Source: Bradyrhizobium sp. ARR65
Lineage (GTDB): Bacteria; Pseudomonadota; Alphaproteobacteria; Rhizobiales; Xanthobacteraceae
DNA: 64,000 nucleotides
Assembly (NCBI RefSeq): GCF_000472385.1
Contig: NZ_AWZU01000017.1
Span: 28,493 to 92,492 of the forward strand
Direction of reading: 5' to 3'
Shown: positions 51,155 through 60,823 of the stretch, in pieces
Position numbering within the stretch: position 1 is the first letter of the stretch
How the letters are laid out: each line of letters begins with the position of its first letter
Made by a program: the position numbers and the translations under genes
Notes under the pieces: model-generated
What the model was told of the DNA's origin: nothing
Database searches by the model: none
What the model saw: only the letters and a program-made list of their open reading frames with translations

Positions 51155-51272
51155 GTCATTGCGAGGAGCCAACGGGTCGCGCGAACGCGCGCCCGATGAC
51201 AGGCTCCGCGACGAAACAATCCAGAGCCGCACGGGAGGCTCTGGATTGTTTCGCTTCGCTCACAATGACGAG
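51155..51272. repeat. Palindromic intergenic repeat (family A: CGTCATTGCGAG...CAATGACG)
   Basis: CCGTCATTGCGAGGAGCC begins it, GAAACAATCCAGAGCC and GGCTCTGGATTGTTTC form the inner stem, and CTCACAATGACGAG closes it. The same architecture occurs at 55455-55543. It lies between the converging unknown-membrane-protein and mutS genes. Confidence 0.75.
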
Positions 51273-51276
51273 TAGA

Positions 51277-54018
51277 CTACTGCTTCGGCAATTTCGCCTT
51301 CAGCGCATAGATCGCGTCCAGCGCTTCGCGCGGCGACATCTCGTCGGGATGCAGTGCCTTGACGGCTTCGATCAGTTGCTCCGCTTCACGCGGCAGCGCG
51401 GGCTCGGCGGCCGCCCGCGACGGGACCGCGAACAACGGCAAGTCGTCGACCAGCGCGCGCGCGGTCTGGCCACGGTCTTGGGCTTCCAATTTCGCCAGCA
51501 CCGTTTTGGCGCGCGCGATCACGGGCGCGGGTAGGCCGGCAAGCCGCGCCACCTGGATGCCGTAGGAACGATCAGCCGAACCAGGCAGCACCTCGTGCAG
51601 GAACACGACCTCGCCCTGCCATTCCTTCACCCGCACGGTGGCGTTGAACATCCGCGGCAGCTTGGCCGAAAGCGCGGTCAGCTCATGATAATGGGTGGCA
51701 AACAGCGTGCGGCAGCGGTTGCTCTCATGAAGATGCTCGATCGCGGCCCAGGCGATCGAGAGACCGTCGAACGTTGCGGTGCCGCGGCCGATCTCGTCGA
51801 GGATGACCAACGAGCGTTCACCGGCCTGGTTGAGGATGGCCGCGGTTTCGACCATCTCGACCATGAAGGTGGAGCGTCCACGGGCGAGATCGTCCGCCGC
51901 GCCGACGCGCGAGAACAGCCGGTCGACAATGCCGATGCGGGCGCGGCTCGCCGGCACATAGCTGCCGATTTGCGCGAGCAGTGCGATCAGCGCGTTCTGG
52001 CGCAGGAAGGTCGATTTACCGGCCATATTGGGGCCGGTCACGAGCCAGATCTGCCCGGACTTTTGCGAAGGCGCGGGCGAAAGATCGCAATTATTGGCGA
52101 TGAACGGCGCGCCGTCGCGCTTCAAGGCCTGCTCGACCACGGGATGCCGGCCGGCTTCGATAGCAAAGCTGAGCGAAGCATCCACGTCGGGCCGCACGTA
52201 ACTGTCGTCGACGGCGAGCTTGGCGAGCGCGGTTGCAACGTCGAGCAAGGCAAAAGCGTGCGCGGCGGCGCGCAAGTCTTCGCTCGCGGCGAGCGCTTTG
52301 GCGGTGAGCCGCTCGAAAACTTCCAGCTCCAGATTGAGAGCGCGCTCGCCGGCGTTGGCGATCTTGGCCTCGGTCTCCCCCAATTCGGCGGTGGTGAAGC
52401 GCACCTGGCCTGCGAGGGTCTGGCGATGGATGAAGGTCGCATTCAAGGGCGGCGACATCAGCTTGTCGCCATGCTGCGCCGTCACCTCGACGAAATAGCC
52501 GAGCACATTGTTGTGCCGGATTTTCAGGCCCTTGATCCCGGTCTCGTCGGCATAGCGCGCCTGCATCGCCGCGACCACCAGCCGCGAGGCATCGCGCAAG
52601 GAGCGCGCTTCGTCGAGCGCGGCTTCATAACCCTCGCGGACAAAGCCGCCGTCGCGCTTGATGAGCGGCAGTTGCTCGGCAAGCGCGCGCTCGAGCTCGC
52701 GCGCGAGTTCGCGGGTGGGACGGCTGAGCGCCTCGATCACGGCCGCGACCTCCGCCGGCGGCTGCTCCAGCTCGGTGAGTTTTGCCAGCGCCTGGTCGGC
52801 GGCGATAATGCCGTCGCGAAGCCCGGCGAGATCGCGCGGACCGCCGCGGCTAACCGAGAGCCGCGCGAGCGCACGCGACATGTCCGGCGCGCCGCGCAGG
52901 ATGGAGCGGATGTCTTCGCGCGCGGCGCTGTCGGCAACAAAGACACTCACGGCATCAAGCCGGCCCGCGATCTGCGCCGCGTCTGTCAGCGGCGCCGCCA
53001 GGCGCTGCGCCAGCAGCCGCGATCCTGCCGGCGTGACCGTGCAGTCGATCGCGTCGAGCAGCGAGCCGCGGCGTTCGCCGGAGAGCGTGCGCGTCAATTC
53101 GAGATTGGCGCGCGTGGCGGGGTCGATCGCCATCGTGGTGCCGACCGCCTCGCGCGCCGGCGGCGACAGCGGCGGGCGCTTGCCCACCTGGGTCCGGTCG
53201 ATATAGGTCACGGCGGCAGCGGCGGCCGTGGCTTCCAGCCGCGACATCGCGGCGAGCCCATCCATCGTCGCGACGGCAAAATAATCGCACAGCCGCCGCT
53301 CGGCGGTGGAGCTGTCGAAGACGTCGCGGGTGAGCGGCGTCACCGCCGGCAATTCACACAGCATCGGCCCGAGCTCGGTATCGCCATAGAGCGCATCGGT
53401 GACGATTGCCTCGTTGGGATTGATGCGCGCCAGCGTCGCCTGCAATTCGGCGCCTGCGCATTCCGTCACCATGAATTCGGAGGTCGAAATATCGATCCAG
53501 GCGAGCCCGAAACGGTCACCGCCTGAGGACGAGCGCGCCCGCGCGATCGCCAGCAGGTAATTGTTGGCGCGGGCATCGAGCAGCGTGTCCTCGGTGAGCG
53601 TACCAGGCGTCACCAGTCGCACCACGTCGCGCTTGACCACGCTCTTGTTGCCGCGGGCACGCGCCGCGGCCGGATCTTCCGTCTGCTCGCAGACGGCGAC
53701 GCGGAAGCCCTTGGCGATCAGCCGGTGCAGATAGTCGTCGGCGCGTTCCACCGGCACGCCGCACATCGGGATGTCCATGCCCTGATGCTTGCCGCGTTTG
53801 GTCAGGACGATGCCCAGCGCCTTGGAGGCGATCTCGGCATCCTCGAAGAACAGCTCGTAGAAATCTCCCATCCGATAGAACAGCAGCAGTCCCGGGTGGG
53901 CGGCCTTGATCTCGAGATACTGTTCCATCATCGGGGTCACGCGCGCCGATGTTTCCGCAAGCTGCGAGGGCTCGGCGGCGCTGATGGGGGCTTGAGAGAT
54001 GGACGGCTGGACGGTCAT
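51277..54018 (-). CDS. mutS: DNA mismatch repair protein MutS
   Basis: The 913-residue protein starts the mismatch-recognition domain with MMEQYLEIKAAHPGLLLFYR, including the DFYELFFEDAE Phe-x-Glu wedge seen as FYELFFEDA. The connector, lever and clamp domains follow. The ATPase has Walker A GPNMAGKSTFLRQNALIAL, then STFMVEMVETA and Walker B LVILDEIGRGTATFDG, with TLFATHYHELTAL. Residues 1-30 are a nonconserved extension. Length fits alphaproteobacterial MutS. Confidence 0.97.
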   Translation of the reverse strand: MTVQPSISQAPISAAEPSQLAETSARVTPMMEQYLEIKAAHPGLLLFYRMGDFYELFFEDAEIASKALGIVLTKRGKHQGMDIPMCGVPVERADDYLHRLIAKGFRVAVCEQTEDPAAARARGNKSVVKRDVVRLVTPGTLTEDTLLDARANNYLLAIARARSSSGGDRFGLAWIDISTSEFMVTECAGAELQATLARINPNEAIVTDALYGDTELGPMLCELPAVTPLTRDVFDSSTAERRLCDYFAVATMDGLAAMSRLEATAAAAAVTYIDRTQVGKRPPLSPPAREAVGTTMAIDPATRANLELTRTLSGERRGSLLDAIDCTVTPAGSRLLAQRLAAPLTDAAQIAGRLDAVSVFVADSAAREDIRSILRGAPDMSRALARLSVSRGGPRDLAGLRDGIIAADQALAKLTELEQPPAEVAAVIEALSRPTRELARELERALAEQLPLIKRDGGFVREGYEAALDEARSLRDASRLVVAAMQARYADETGIKGLKIRHNNVLGYFVEVTAQHGDKLMSPPLNATFIHRQTLAGQVRFTTAELGETEAKIANAGERALNLELEVFERLTAKALAASEDLRAAAHAFALLDVATALAKLAVDDSYVRPDVDASLSFAIEAGRHPVVEQALKRDGAPFIANNCDLSPAPSQKSGQIWLVTGPNMAGKSTFLRQNALIALLAQIGSYVPASRARIGIVDRLFSRVGAADDLARGRSTFMVEMVETAAILNQAGERSLVILDEIGRGTATFDGLSIAWAAIEHLHESNRCRTLFATHYHELTALSAKLPRMFNATVRVKEWQGEVVFLHEVLPGSADRSYGIQVARLAGLPAPVIARAKTVLAKLEAQDRGQTARALVDDLPLFAVPSRAAAEPALPREAEQLIEAVKALHPDEMSPREALDAIYALKAKLPKQ

Positions 54019-54161
54019 GGGAGGCGCAAACTAGCCAATTTCCCATCTCTGTCCTATCGCTTTGCGGGAGCGATCCGCCTTTTCCACCCCTCAAGGCGCG
54101 GCTATAGGACACTGAATTGAGCATGGCGGCCCCGCGCCAACGCGCCGCTCCACACCAACGC

Positions 54162-54211
54162 CTCAATTGACCTCACGCAGAGGCGCTCCTACAACTCGCC
54201 CTCAATTGAGG
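54162..54211. promoter_or_regulatory. Paired CCTCAATTGA palindromes upstream of pcaF
   Basis: CCTCAATTGAGG (54200-54211) is a perfect 12-bp palindrome, and CCTCAATTGACC (54162-54173) matches it at 10 of 12 positions, 38 nt away. A third partial copy TGAATTGAG lies at 54114-54122. The array is in the 222-bp gap between divergent mutS and pcaF, ending 29 nt before the pcaF ATG. It may be the operator of an aromatic-catabolism regulator; no regulator gene is adjacent. Confidence 0.45.
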
Positions 54212-54240
54212 CCGAAGGCGGCATTTCAGGGAGAAAACCG

Positions 54241-55449
<1,209 letters not shown>

Positions 55450-55454
55450 CGTCC

Positions 55455-55543
55455 GCGTCGTCATTGCGAGCGGAGCGAAGCAATCCAGAAAAGTGCGGAC
55501 TGGATGGCTTCGTCGCTGTCGCTCCTCGCAATGACAAAAGAAG
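55455..55543. repeat. Palindromic intergenic repeat (family A) between pcaF and pcaH
   Basis: CGTCGTCATTGCGAGCGGAG and GCTCCTCGCAATGACAAAAG are inverted ends. AAGCAATCCAGAAAAGTGCG and GGACTGGATGGCTTCGTCG form the inner stem. It lies in the 103-bp gap between pcaF and pcaH and ends 10 nt before the pcaH ATG, so the pcaH ribosome-binding site (GAAGGAG) lies right at its edge. Confidence 0.75.
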
Positions 55544-55552
55544 GAGTTCGCC

Positions 55553-56254
55553 ATGACATTCATCTATCCGGTCGAGAGCAACAAGGTGCATCCGGCGCCG
55601 CTGTCGCCCGAGTATAAAAGCTCGATCAAGCGCGCCCCCACCAAGCCGTTGATCCCCATGCGCCACACGCTGTCGGAACTGACGGGCCCGGTTTACGGGC
55701 ATGAGACGGTGCGCGCCGGCGATAGCGACCTCACCGTGCAACACAAGGGCGAGCCTTTGGGCGAGCGCATCGTCGTGCACGGCCACGTGCTTGATGAGGA
55801 CGGCCGCGGCGTGCCGAATACGCTGCTCGAGATCTGGCAGGCCAACGCCTGCGGCCGCTACATTCACGTCCGCGACCAGCATCCGGCGCCGCTCGATCCG
55901 AACTTCACCGGCGCGGGCCGCGCGCAGACCGATGCGTCGGGCTATTACCGCTTCGTCACCATCAAGCCCGGTGCCTACCCCTGGGGCAATCATCACAACG
56001 CCTGGCGCCCGGCGCACATCCACTTCTCGGTGTTCGGCCATTCCTTCATCTCGCGCCTGGTGACGCAGATGTATTTCCCGGGCGATCCTCTGTTTCCGTT
56101 CGATCCGATCTTCAACGCGGTCGCCGACGAGAAGGCGCGGGCACGAATGATCTCGTCGTTCGATCTGGAAAACACCCAGCCGGAATGGGCGCTGTGCTAT
56201 CGCTTCAACATCGTGCTGCGCGGACGCAACGCCACGCCAATGGAGAACAATTAA
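55553..56254 (+). CDS. pcaH: Protocatechuate 3,4-dioxygenase beta subunit
   Basis: The 233-residue subunit carries the non-haem Fe(III) site. By alignment from memory the ligands fit Tyr103 in CGRYIHVRDQ, Tyr142 in KPGAYPWGNH, and His155 and His157 in RPAHIHFS. The N-terminal PCDO-beta block RHTLSELTGPVYGHETV is present. It cleaves protocatechuate between the two hydroxylated carbons to beta-carboxymuconate. GAAGGAG lies 8 nt upstream of the ATG. The stop is immediately followed by the pcaG GTG. Confidence 0.96.
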   Translation: MTFIYPVESNKVHPAPLSPEYKSSIKRAPTKPLIPMRHTLSELTGPVYGHETVRAGDSDLTVQHKGEPLGERIVVHGHVLDEDGRGVPNTLLEIWQANACGRYIHVRDQHPAPLDPNFTGAGRAQTDASGYYRFVTIKPGAYPWGNHHNAWRPAHIHFSVFGHSFISRLVTQMYFPGDPLFPFDPIFNAVADEKARARMISSFDLENTQPEWALCYRFNIVLRGRNATPMENN

Positions 56255-56854
56255 GTGGCAAGTAAACCGGACGGCATCACGCCATCGCAGACCGTCGGTC
56301 CGTTCTTCAAATACGGGCTGACGCCGGGCGGCCAGTACAACTGGAACGACGCCTTCACCAACAATCTCGTCACGCCCGATGTCTCGGGCGAGCGCCTCCG
56401 CATCGAGGGCATCGTGTATGACGGCGACGGCGTGCCGGTCCCCGATTGCATGCTGGAAGTGTGGCAGGCCGATAGCCAGGGGCGTTTCGCCGATCCGCAG
56501 GACAAACGTGCCTTGCCGAACGCCACGTTCAGGGGCTTTGGCCGCTGCGGCACCGACCAGAACGGGGCCTACGCCTTCGACACCATCAGGCCGGGCTCGG
56601 TGCCCGATGCCGATGGCAAGCCGCAATCGCCGCACATCCTGCTCGCGGTCTTCGCGCGCGGCATGTTGCGGCATCTCTACACGCGGATCTATTTCGGCGA
56701 CGAGGCGGCAAATGCCAGCGACCCCGTGCTGGCCCTGGTGCCGGCGGACCGCCGAGGCACGCTGATCGCCCAGCGCAAGGCTGGCGATGGCGCGGTCTAT
56801 TCGCTCGACATCCGCTTGCAGGGCGAGGGCGAGACGGTGTTTTTCGATATTTGA
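56255..56854 (+). CDS. pcaG: Protocatechuate 3,4-dioxygenase alpha subunit
   Basis: The 199-residue alpha subunit starts at a GTG adjacent to the pcaH stop (GTGGCAAGTAAACC). It shares the fold of PcaH, with DGITPSQTVGPFFKYGLTPG, LEVWQADSQGRFADP and GFGRCGTDQNGAYAFDTIRPG, but the four iron ligands are replaced, as usual for the alpha chain. HILLAVFARGMLRHLYTRIY corresponds to the HIHF strand. Alpha and beta subunits form the (alpha-beta-Fe)n enzyme. Confidence 0.95.
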   Translation: MASKPDGITPSQTVGPFFKYGLTPGGQYNWNDAFTNNLVTPDVSGERLRIEGIVYDGDGVPVPDCMLEVWQADSQGRFADPQDKRALPNATFRGFGRCGTDQNGAYAFDTIRPGSVPDADGKPQSPHILLAVFARGMLRHLYTRIYFGDEAANASDPVLALVPADRRGTLIAQRKAGDGAVYSLDIRLQGEGETVFFDI

Positions 56855-56864
56855 TGCTTCCCGA

Positions 56865-56893
56865 ACCTCTCCCCGCATTTTGCGGGGAGAGGT
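56865..56893. terminator. Perfect hairpin between pcaG and emrB
   Basis: ACCTCTCCCCGCA and TGCGGGGAGAGGT form a perfect 13-bp stem with loop TTT. It lies between two converging genes and can terminate both transcripts. No T run follows on either side. Confidence 0.8.
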
Positions 56894-56900
56894 CAAGTCG

Positions 56901-58469
56901 CTACTCCATCACCGCATGTTGCTCGCCGCCGCCACCCCCGCCGGCCTGGCTGCGCAGCGCGACTTTGGTCGAGCCGATCATGATCGCGAGCGGGATCGAG
57001 CAGAGGATGAAGATCATCACCAGCTGGTAGTCCTGCGAGAAGGCGATGATCTGCGCCTGCAAGGCCACCATCACGTCCGCGAGCGCGCGGCCTGAATCGG
57101 TGCCGAGATTGATCAGGCGGCTGACATCCGGCATCTGGATCGCCTGGTTGAATGGCGTGATGTGCTCGGAGAGAATCGCGTAGGTGCGCCGCGAGCCTTC
57201 GGTGAGCTGCGCGATCACGATGGAAATGCCGACCGAGCTCGCGACATTGCGCACCAATGTCAGCATCGAGGTGCCGTCCGTGCGCAACTGATTCGACAAC
57301 GTCATGAACGACACCGTCGAGAGCGGCACGAAGACGAGGCCAAAGCCAAATCCCTGGATGATGCTGACCGTCACGATTTCGCTGGCACCGGTCTGGTCGG
57401 TCCATCCGGTCATCTGGAACAACGACGCTGCGGTAATGATCAGCCCGGTGATGATCAGCGAGCGTGCTTCGAAATAACGCATGAGCCGTCCGACCAGCAT
57501 CATTGCGACAAAAGTGCCGCAGCCGCGGCTCGCCAGCAGGACGCCCGCGGTAATGATCGGATAGCCGATCACGTTTTGCAGGTAGGGCGAAGCCAGGGCC
57601 ATCGTGGAGTACAGCACAAGGCCCATCACGGTCATGAAAATGCAGCCGGTGACGAAATTTCGGTCCTTGAAAAGCGCGAGCCGGATGAACGGATCTGACG
57701 TCGTGAAGGAATGCGCGAAGAAATAATAGAAGCCGATGCCGGAAATGATGAACTCGGCGATGATCTCGTTGGATTCCAGCCAGCCTTGCTGCTCGCCGCG
57801 ATCCAGCGCAAGCTGCAATGCGCCGATCGCGACCGCAAGCGCACCGAAGCCGAACCAGTCGAAGCGCAGCTCATGGTCCTGCCTGGTCTCGTCCATGAAG
57901 ACGACCAGGCCGAGCACGGTGACGAAGCCGAACGGCAGGTTGACGAAGAACACCCAGTGCCAGGAATAGGTCTCGGTCAGCCAGGCGCCCAGCGACGGGC
58001 CCATGATCGGTCCCATCATCACGCCCATGCCCCAGATCGACATCGCCTTGGCGCGTTCCTGCAGCGTGTAGTAGTCGAGCATCACCGCCTGCGAGAGCGG
58101 TACCAGCGCCGCGCCGAACACGCCCTGCAACAGGCGGAACAGGACCATCTGGTTGATGTCCTGCGCCAGCCCGCACAGCACGGACGCCACCGTGAAGCCG
58201 GCCGAGCACACGATGAAGGTGCGCTTGCGCCCGAACCGGTTGGCGATCCAGCCCACCGGCGCGGTCATGATCGCGGCCGCGACGATATAGGAGGTCAGCA
58301 CCCAATTGATCTGGTCCTGCGAGGCCGACAGCGTCCCCTGCATATAGGGCAGCGCGACGTTGGCGATGGTGGTGTCCAGCGCCTGCATGATGGTCGCGGT
58401 CATGGCGCAGATCGTCACCATGTTCCGGCGCAGGCCGGGGACCGCGAGGGAAGCTGGCGCGCCCGACAC
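56901..58469 (-). CDS. EmrB-type DHA2 MFS multidrug exporter
   Basis: The 522-residue protein has about 14 membrane segments. MQALDTTIANVALPYMQGTL is the DHA2 TM1 motif, NRFGRKRTFIVC is motif A, and WVFFVNLPFGFVTVLGL and SIWGMGVMMGPIMGPSLGAW match EmrB. It partners the HlyD-family EmrA protein whose gene ends 2 nt upstream. The GTG start at 58469 gives MSGAPASLAV. Together they expel aromatic, lipophilic or antibiotic-like compounds across both membranes with an outer-membrane channel encoded elsewhere. Confidence 0.92.
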   Translation of the reverse strand: MSGAPASLAVPGLRRNMVTICAMTATIMQALDTTIANVALPYMQGTLSASQDQINWVLTSYIVAAAIMTAPVGWIANRFGRKRTFIVCSAGFTVASVLCGLAQDINQMVLFRLLQGVFGAALVPLSQAVMLDYYTLQERAKAMSIWGMGVMMGPIMGPSLGAWLTETYSWHWVFFVNLPFGFVTVLGLVVFMDETRQDHELRFDWFGFGALAVAIGALQLALDRGEQQGWLESNEIIAEFIISGIGFYYFFAHSFTTSDPFIRLALFKDRNFVTGCIFMTVMGLVLYSTMALASPYLQNVIGYPIITAGVLLASRGCGTFVAMMLVGRLMRYFEARSLIITGLIITAASLFQMTGWTDQTGASEIVTVSIIQGFGFGLVFVPLSTVSFMTLSNQLRTDGTSMLTLVRNVASSVGISIVIAQLTEGSRRTYAILSEHITPFNQAIQMPDVSRLINLGTDSGRALADVMVALQAQIIAFSQDYQLVMIFILCSIPLAIMIGSTKVALRSQAGGGGGGEQHAVME

Positions 58470-58471
58470 GC

Positions 58472-59635
58472 TTACTCCTGGTCCTGGTTCGCCGAGGCCG
58501 ACAGGCCGAGCAGGCCGGCGAGCGAGCGGCGATGGCCGGTGTCGATGGTGGCATAGACGCTCATGCCCGCCTTCAGCTTCCTCACATACTTGTCGTTCTC
58601 ATCGAAATAGATGCGCACGGGCACGCGCTGCACCACCTTGACGAAATTGCCGGTCGCGTTCTGCGGCGGCAGGATCGCAAATTGCGCGCCGGTACCAGGC
58701 GAGAGCGAACCGACATAGCCCTTGAACAAGTGGTTCGGGAACGCATCCACCTCCAGCGTCACCGGCTGGCCGACCGTGACATAGGTGAAGTCGCTTTCCT
58801 TCGGGTTGGCATCCACCCAGGGGTGATCGACGTCGATGACGGAAAACACGGGCGTGCCGGCGGGCACGAAGCGCCCGAGCTGGATCTGGTCGACCTGGGT
58901 CGCTATGCCGTTCATCGGCGCGCGGAGCACGGTGTGGTCGAGATTGCGCTGCGCCACGGCGAGCGCCGCCTTGGCCTGGTAATAGGGCGGAAACTGCTCG
59001 ATGGGTAGATCGACGTTGCCGAGTAGCTGCGTCTTCGCGTTGGAAATCTGTTGCTGGACGAAAGCATATTCGGCGCGCGCGGTGACCAGCGCCGAGGAGG
59101 CATTGTCGAGGTCGAGCTGGGAGCCGAAGCTGCTTTTTGCCAGCGTCGACTTGCGATCGACATCGCGTTGCTTCAGGTCGATGGTCTGCTGCATCAGATC
59201 GGCCATCTGCTGGTAGATGGCGATATTGGCGTGCAGATTGTTGTAGCTGGTGCGCGCCTGCTCGAGCGCGGACTTGGCCTGGTCGAGCGCGAGCTGGAAC
59301 GGTTCGGGGTCGATCTCGAACAGCACGTCGCCGTCTTTGACGTGCTGGCCTTCCTTCACCACGATCTTGATGATCTTGCCGGAGATGTCGGGCGTGATCA
59401 GCACCTTCTGTGCCCCGACATAGGCATCATCAGTGCCGACATAGCGCCCGCCATTAAGATAGAAGACGAGTCCACCGATCGCAGCGATGATCGGCAGGAC
59501 GACCAGAAGCAGGAAACGGCGGTAGCGGCGCAATCCCGCCATAAGCCGGCGCCGCGGCTCGGCCGCAGCCTTGGTCCCGGCGTTTTCGCCCTTGCCCTTC
59601 TGCTCGGGCGGAAATTTCAAGACGGGATCAGCCAT
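58472..59635 (-). CDS. EmrA/HlyD-family periplasmic adaptor (membrane fusion protein)
   Basis: The 387-residue protein has a cytoplasmic N-terminal tail and one membrane helix (FLLLVVLPIIAAIGGLVFYL, about residues 40-60). It then has a periplasmic part with a lipoyl half-motif (GKIIKIVVKEGQHVKDGDVL) and a long helical hairpin (about residues 115-200), followed by the second lipoyl half (LDHTVLRAPMNGIATQVDQI) and a beta-barrel. It links EmrB to an outer-membrane channel. The start overlaps the marR stop by 8 nt, and GGAGCAGCGCT precedes the ATG. Confidence 0.93.
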   Translation of the reverse strand: MADPVLKFPPEQKGKGENAGTKAAAEPRRRLMAGLRRYRRFLLLVVLPIIAAIGGLVFYLNGGRYVGTDDAYVGAQKVLITPDISGKIIKIVVKEGQHVKDGDVLFEIDPEPFQLALDQAKSALEQARTSYNNLHANIAIYQQMADLMQQTIDLKQRDVDRKSTLAKSSFGSQLDLDNASSALVTARAEYAFVQQQISNAKTQLLGNVDLPIEQFPPYYQAKAALAVAQRNLDHTVLRAPMNGIATQVDQIQLGRFVPAGTPVFSVIDVDHPWVDANPKESDFTYVTVGQPVTLEVDAFPNHLFKGYVGSLSPGTGAQFAILPPQNATGNFVKVVQRVPVRIYFDENDKYVRKLKAGMSVYATIDTGHRRSLAGLLGLSASANQDQE

Positions 59636-60125
59636 AGCGCTGCTCCTTGCGAACCTGATCGGTCGTCGTGTTCTGTATTGCGTTACGCACGTTTTCCTTG
59701 ACCTGTTCGAGTTGCGCCAAAAGGCGATGGGCGTCCGCCGGATTGATCCCTTCCAGCGCGGTGACGGTGAGTTCGGAGCGCAGGCCGCTCATCTTGCCCA
59801 GGAGCTGGCGGCCGGCTTTGCGCAAATAGAGACGATTGACGCGGCGGTCGGTGGCATCGCTGCGCCGTTCGATCCAGCCCTGCTCGCAGAGCTTGTCGAT
59901 CAGCCGCGTCAGCGTGATCGGCTGCATTTCCAGGAGTTCGGCGAGCTCGGTCTGCTTCATGCCCTCGCTGCGTTCGACCTTGGCCAGCACCGCCCACTGG
60001 GCGCGGGTGATGCCGAAGCGCCTCGCCTCCTTGTCCGCATAGGTCCGGATCAGCCGGTACAATTCGCCCAGCGTGAACAGGAAATTCACATCCACGGAAC
60101 CGCGGATCATAAGCTTGGTCTCCAA
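59628..60125 (-). CDS. MarR-family transcriptional regulator
   Basis: The 165-residue winged-helix protein has GITRAQWAVLAKVERSEGMK, TELAELLEMQPITLTRLIDK (recognition helix) and the wing GWIERRSDATDRRVNRLYLR, where ATDRR is the DNA-backbone contact of MarR proteins. Ligands for the family are often phenolic acids. It heads the marR-emrA-emrB operon and probably binds the palindrome at 60141-60154, 16 nt upstream of its start codon, repressing itself and the pump. Confidence 0.93.
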   Translation of the reverse strand: METKLMIRGSVDVNFLFTLGELYRLIRTYADKEARRFGITRAQWAVLAKVERSEGMKQTELAELLEMQPITLTRLIDKLCEQGWIERRSDATDRRVNRLYLRKAGRQLLGKMSGLRSELTVTALEGINPADAHRLLAQLEQVKENVRNAIQNTTTDQVRKEQRYG

Positions 60126-60140
60126 TAAGCTCGCAATATA

Positions 60141-60154
60141 ATAAGCTAGCTTAT
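60141..60154. promoter_or_regulatory. Candidate MarR operator
   Basis: ATAAGCTAGCTTAT is a perfect 14-bp palindrome, and a half copy AATAAGC lies at 60124-60130, overlapping the marR start. Dyads of this length and AT content are typical MarR sites. The gap is shared with zur on the other strand, so control of zur or a Zur-binding role cannot be excluded. Confidence 0.6.
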
Positions 60155-60266
60155 GATCGTTTCATGGCGCCTTAACAAGGGAACCGGCCCTCGCTATGCA
60201 CATGGCAGGCATCACCCGACGTGCGGGCTTTGGGAATGGCGCCCAAAATGGTACAAATTCGCCGCA

Positions 60267-60758
60267 ATGACCCTCGAAAAGCCGGCCTTTCCTGCTCCCG
60301 ACCACGATCACGACCGCTGCGCCGCGGACGCGATCACGCATGCGGAACGGGTCTGCGCGATGCGGGCGCAGAAATTCACACCTATACGCCGCCAGGTGCT
60401 CCAGGCGCTGCTCGCCAGCCACCGTCCGCTCGGCGCCTATGAGATCATCGATGCGCTCGCCAGGTCGATGCCGCGGCCGGCGCCGATCACGGTCTATCGC
60501 GCGCTGGATTTCCTCATGGCGAACGGCCTGGTTCATCGCATCGAAAGTCGCAACGCCTTTCTGGCCTGCGCGCATGACCACGACGATGCCGCTATGGTGG
60601 CATTCCTGATTTGCGACCGCTGTGGTGCGGTGGGCGAAATTCCCGCCGCGCCCGTGGCGAAAAGTCTCAACGCCGCGGCACGGGCCTCAGGCTTTGCGCC
60701 GAAATTGTCCGTGCTGGAAATCACCGGCCTTTGCGCCCACTGCCAAAAGGCCGCATGA
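60267..60758 (+). CDS. zur: Fur-family zinc uptake regulator (Zur)
   Basis: The 163-residue protein starts with a His/Asp-rich stretch PAPDHDHDRC. The winged helix is QKFTPIRRQVLQALLASHRP and PAPITVYRALDFLMANGLVHR, where the VYRALDFL pattern with VHRIES matches Zur rather than Fur. The structural zinc site uses CDRCGAVGE and CAHCQKAA. The regulatory zinc is probably held by ACAHDHDDA and C-terminal His/Cys. The start at ATG 60267 is preferred: the open frame from 60153 overlaps the marR operator and has no ribosome-binding site. It is divergent from marR. Confidence 0.92.
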   Translation: MTLEKPAFPAPDHDHDRCAADAITHAERVCAMRAQKFTPIRRQVLQALLASHRPLGAYEIIDALARSMPRPAPITVYRALDFLMANGLVHRIESRNAFLACAHDHDDAAMVAFLICDRCGAVGEIPAAPVAKSLNAAARASGFAPKLSVLEITGLCAHCQKAA

Positions 60759-60823
60759 ACCAAATCCAACCGCAATAACGTCCAACAACAAGGATGCGGG
60801 CGCGATCGGCGCTACGGAGAGAA

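Noticed and set aside
51595..53526. A 643-codon open frame on the plus strand
   Set aside because: It is antisense to mutS, with low-complexity, Arg/Gly/Asp-rich translation. It is a codon-bias shadow.
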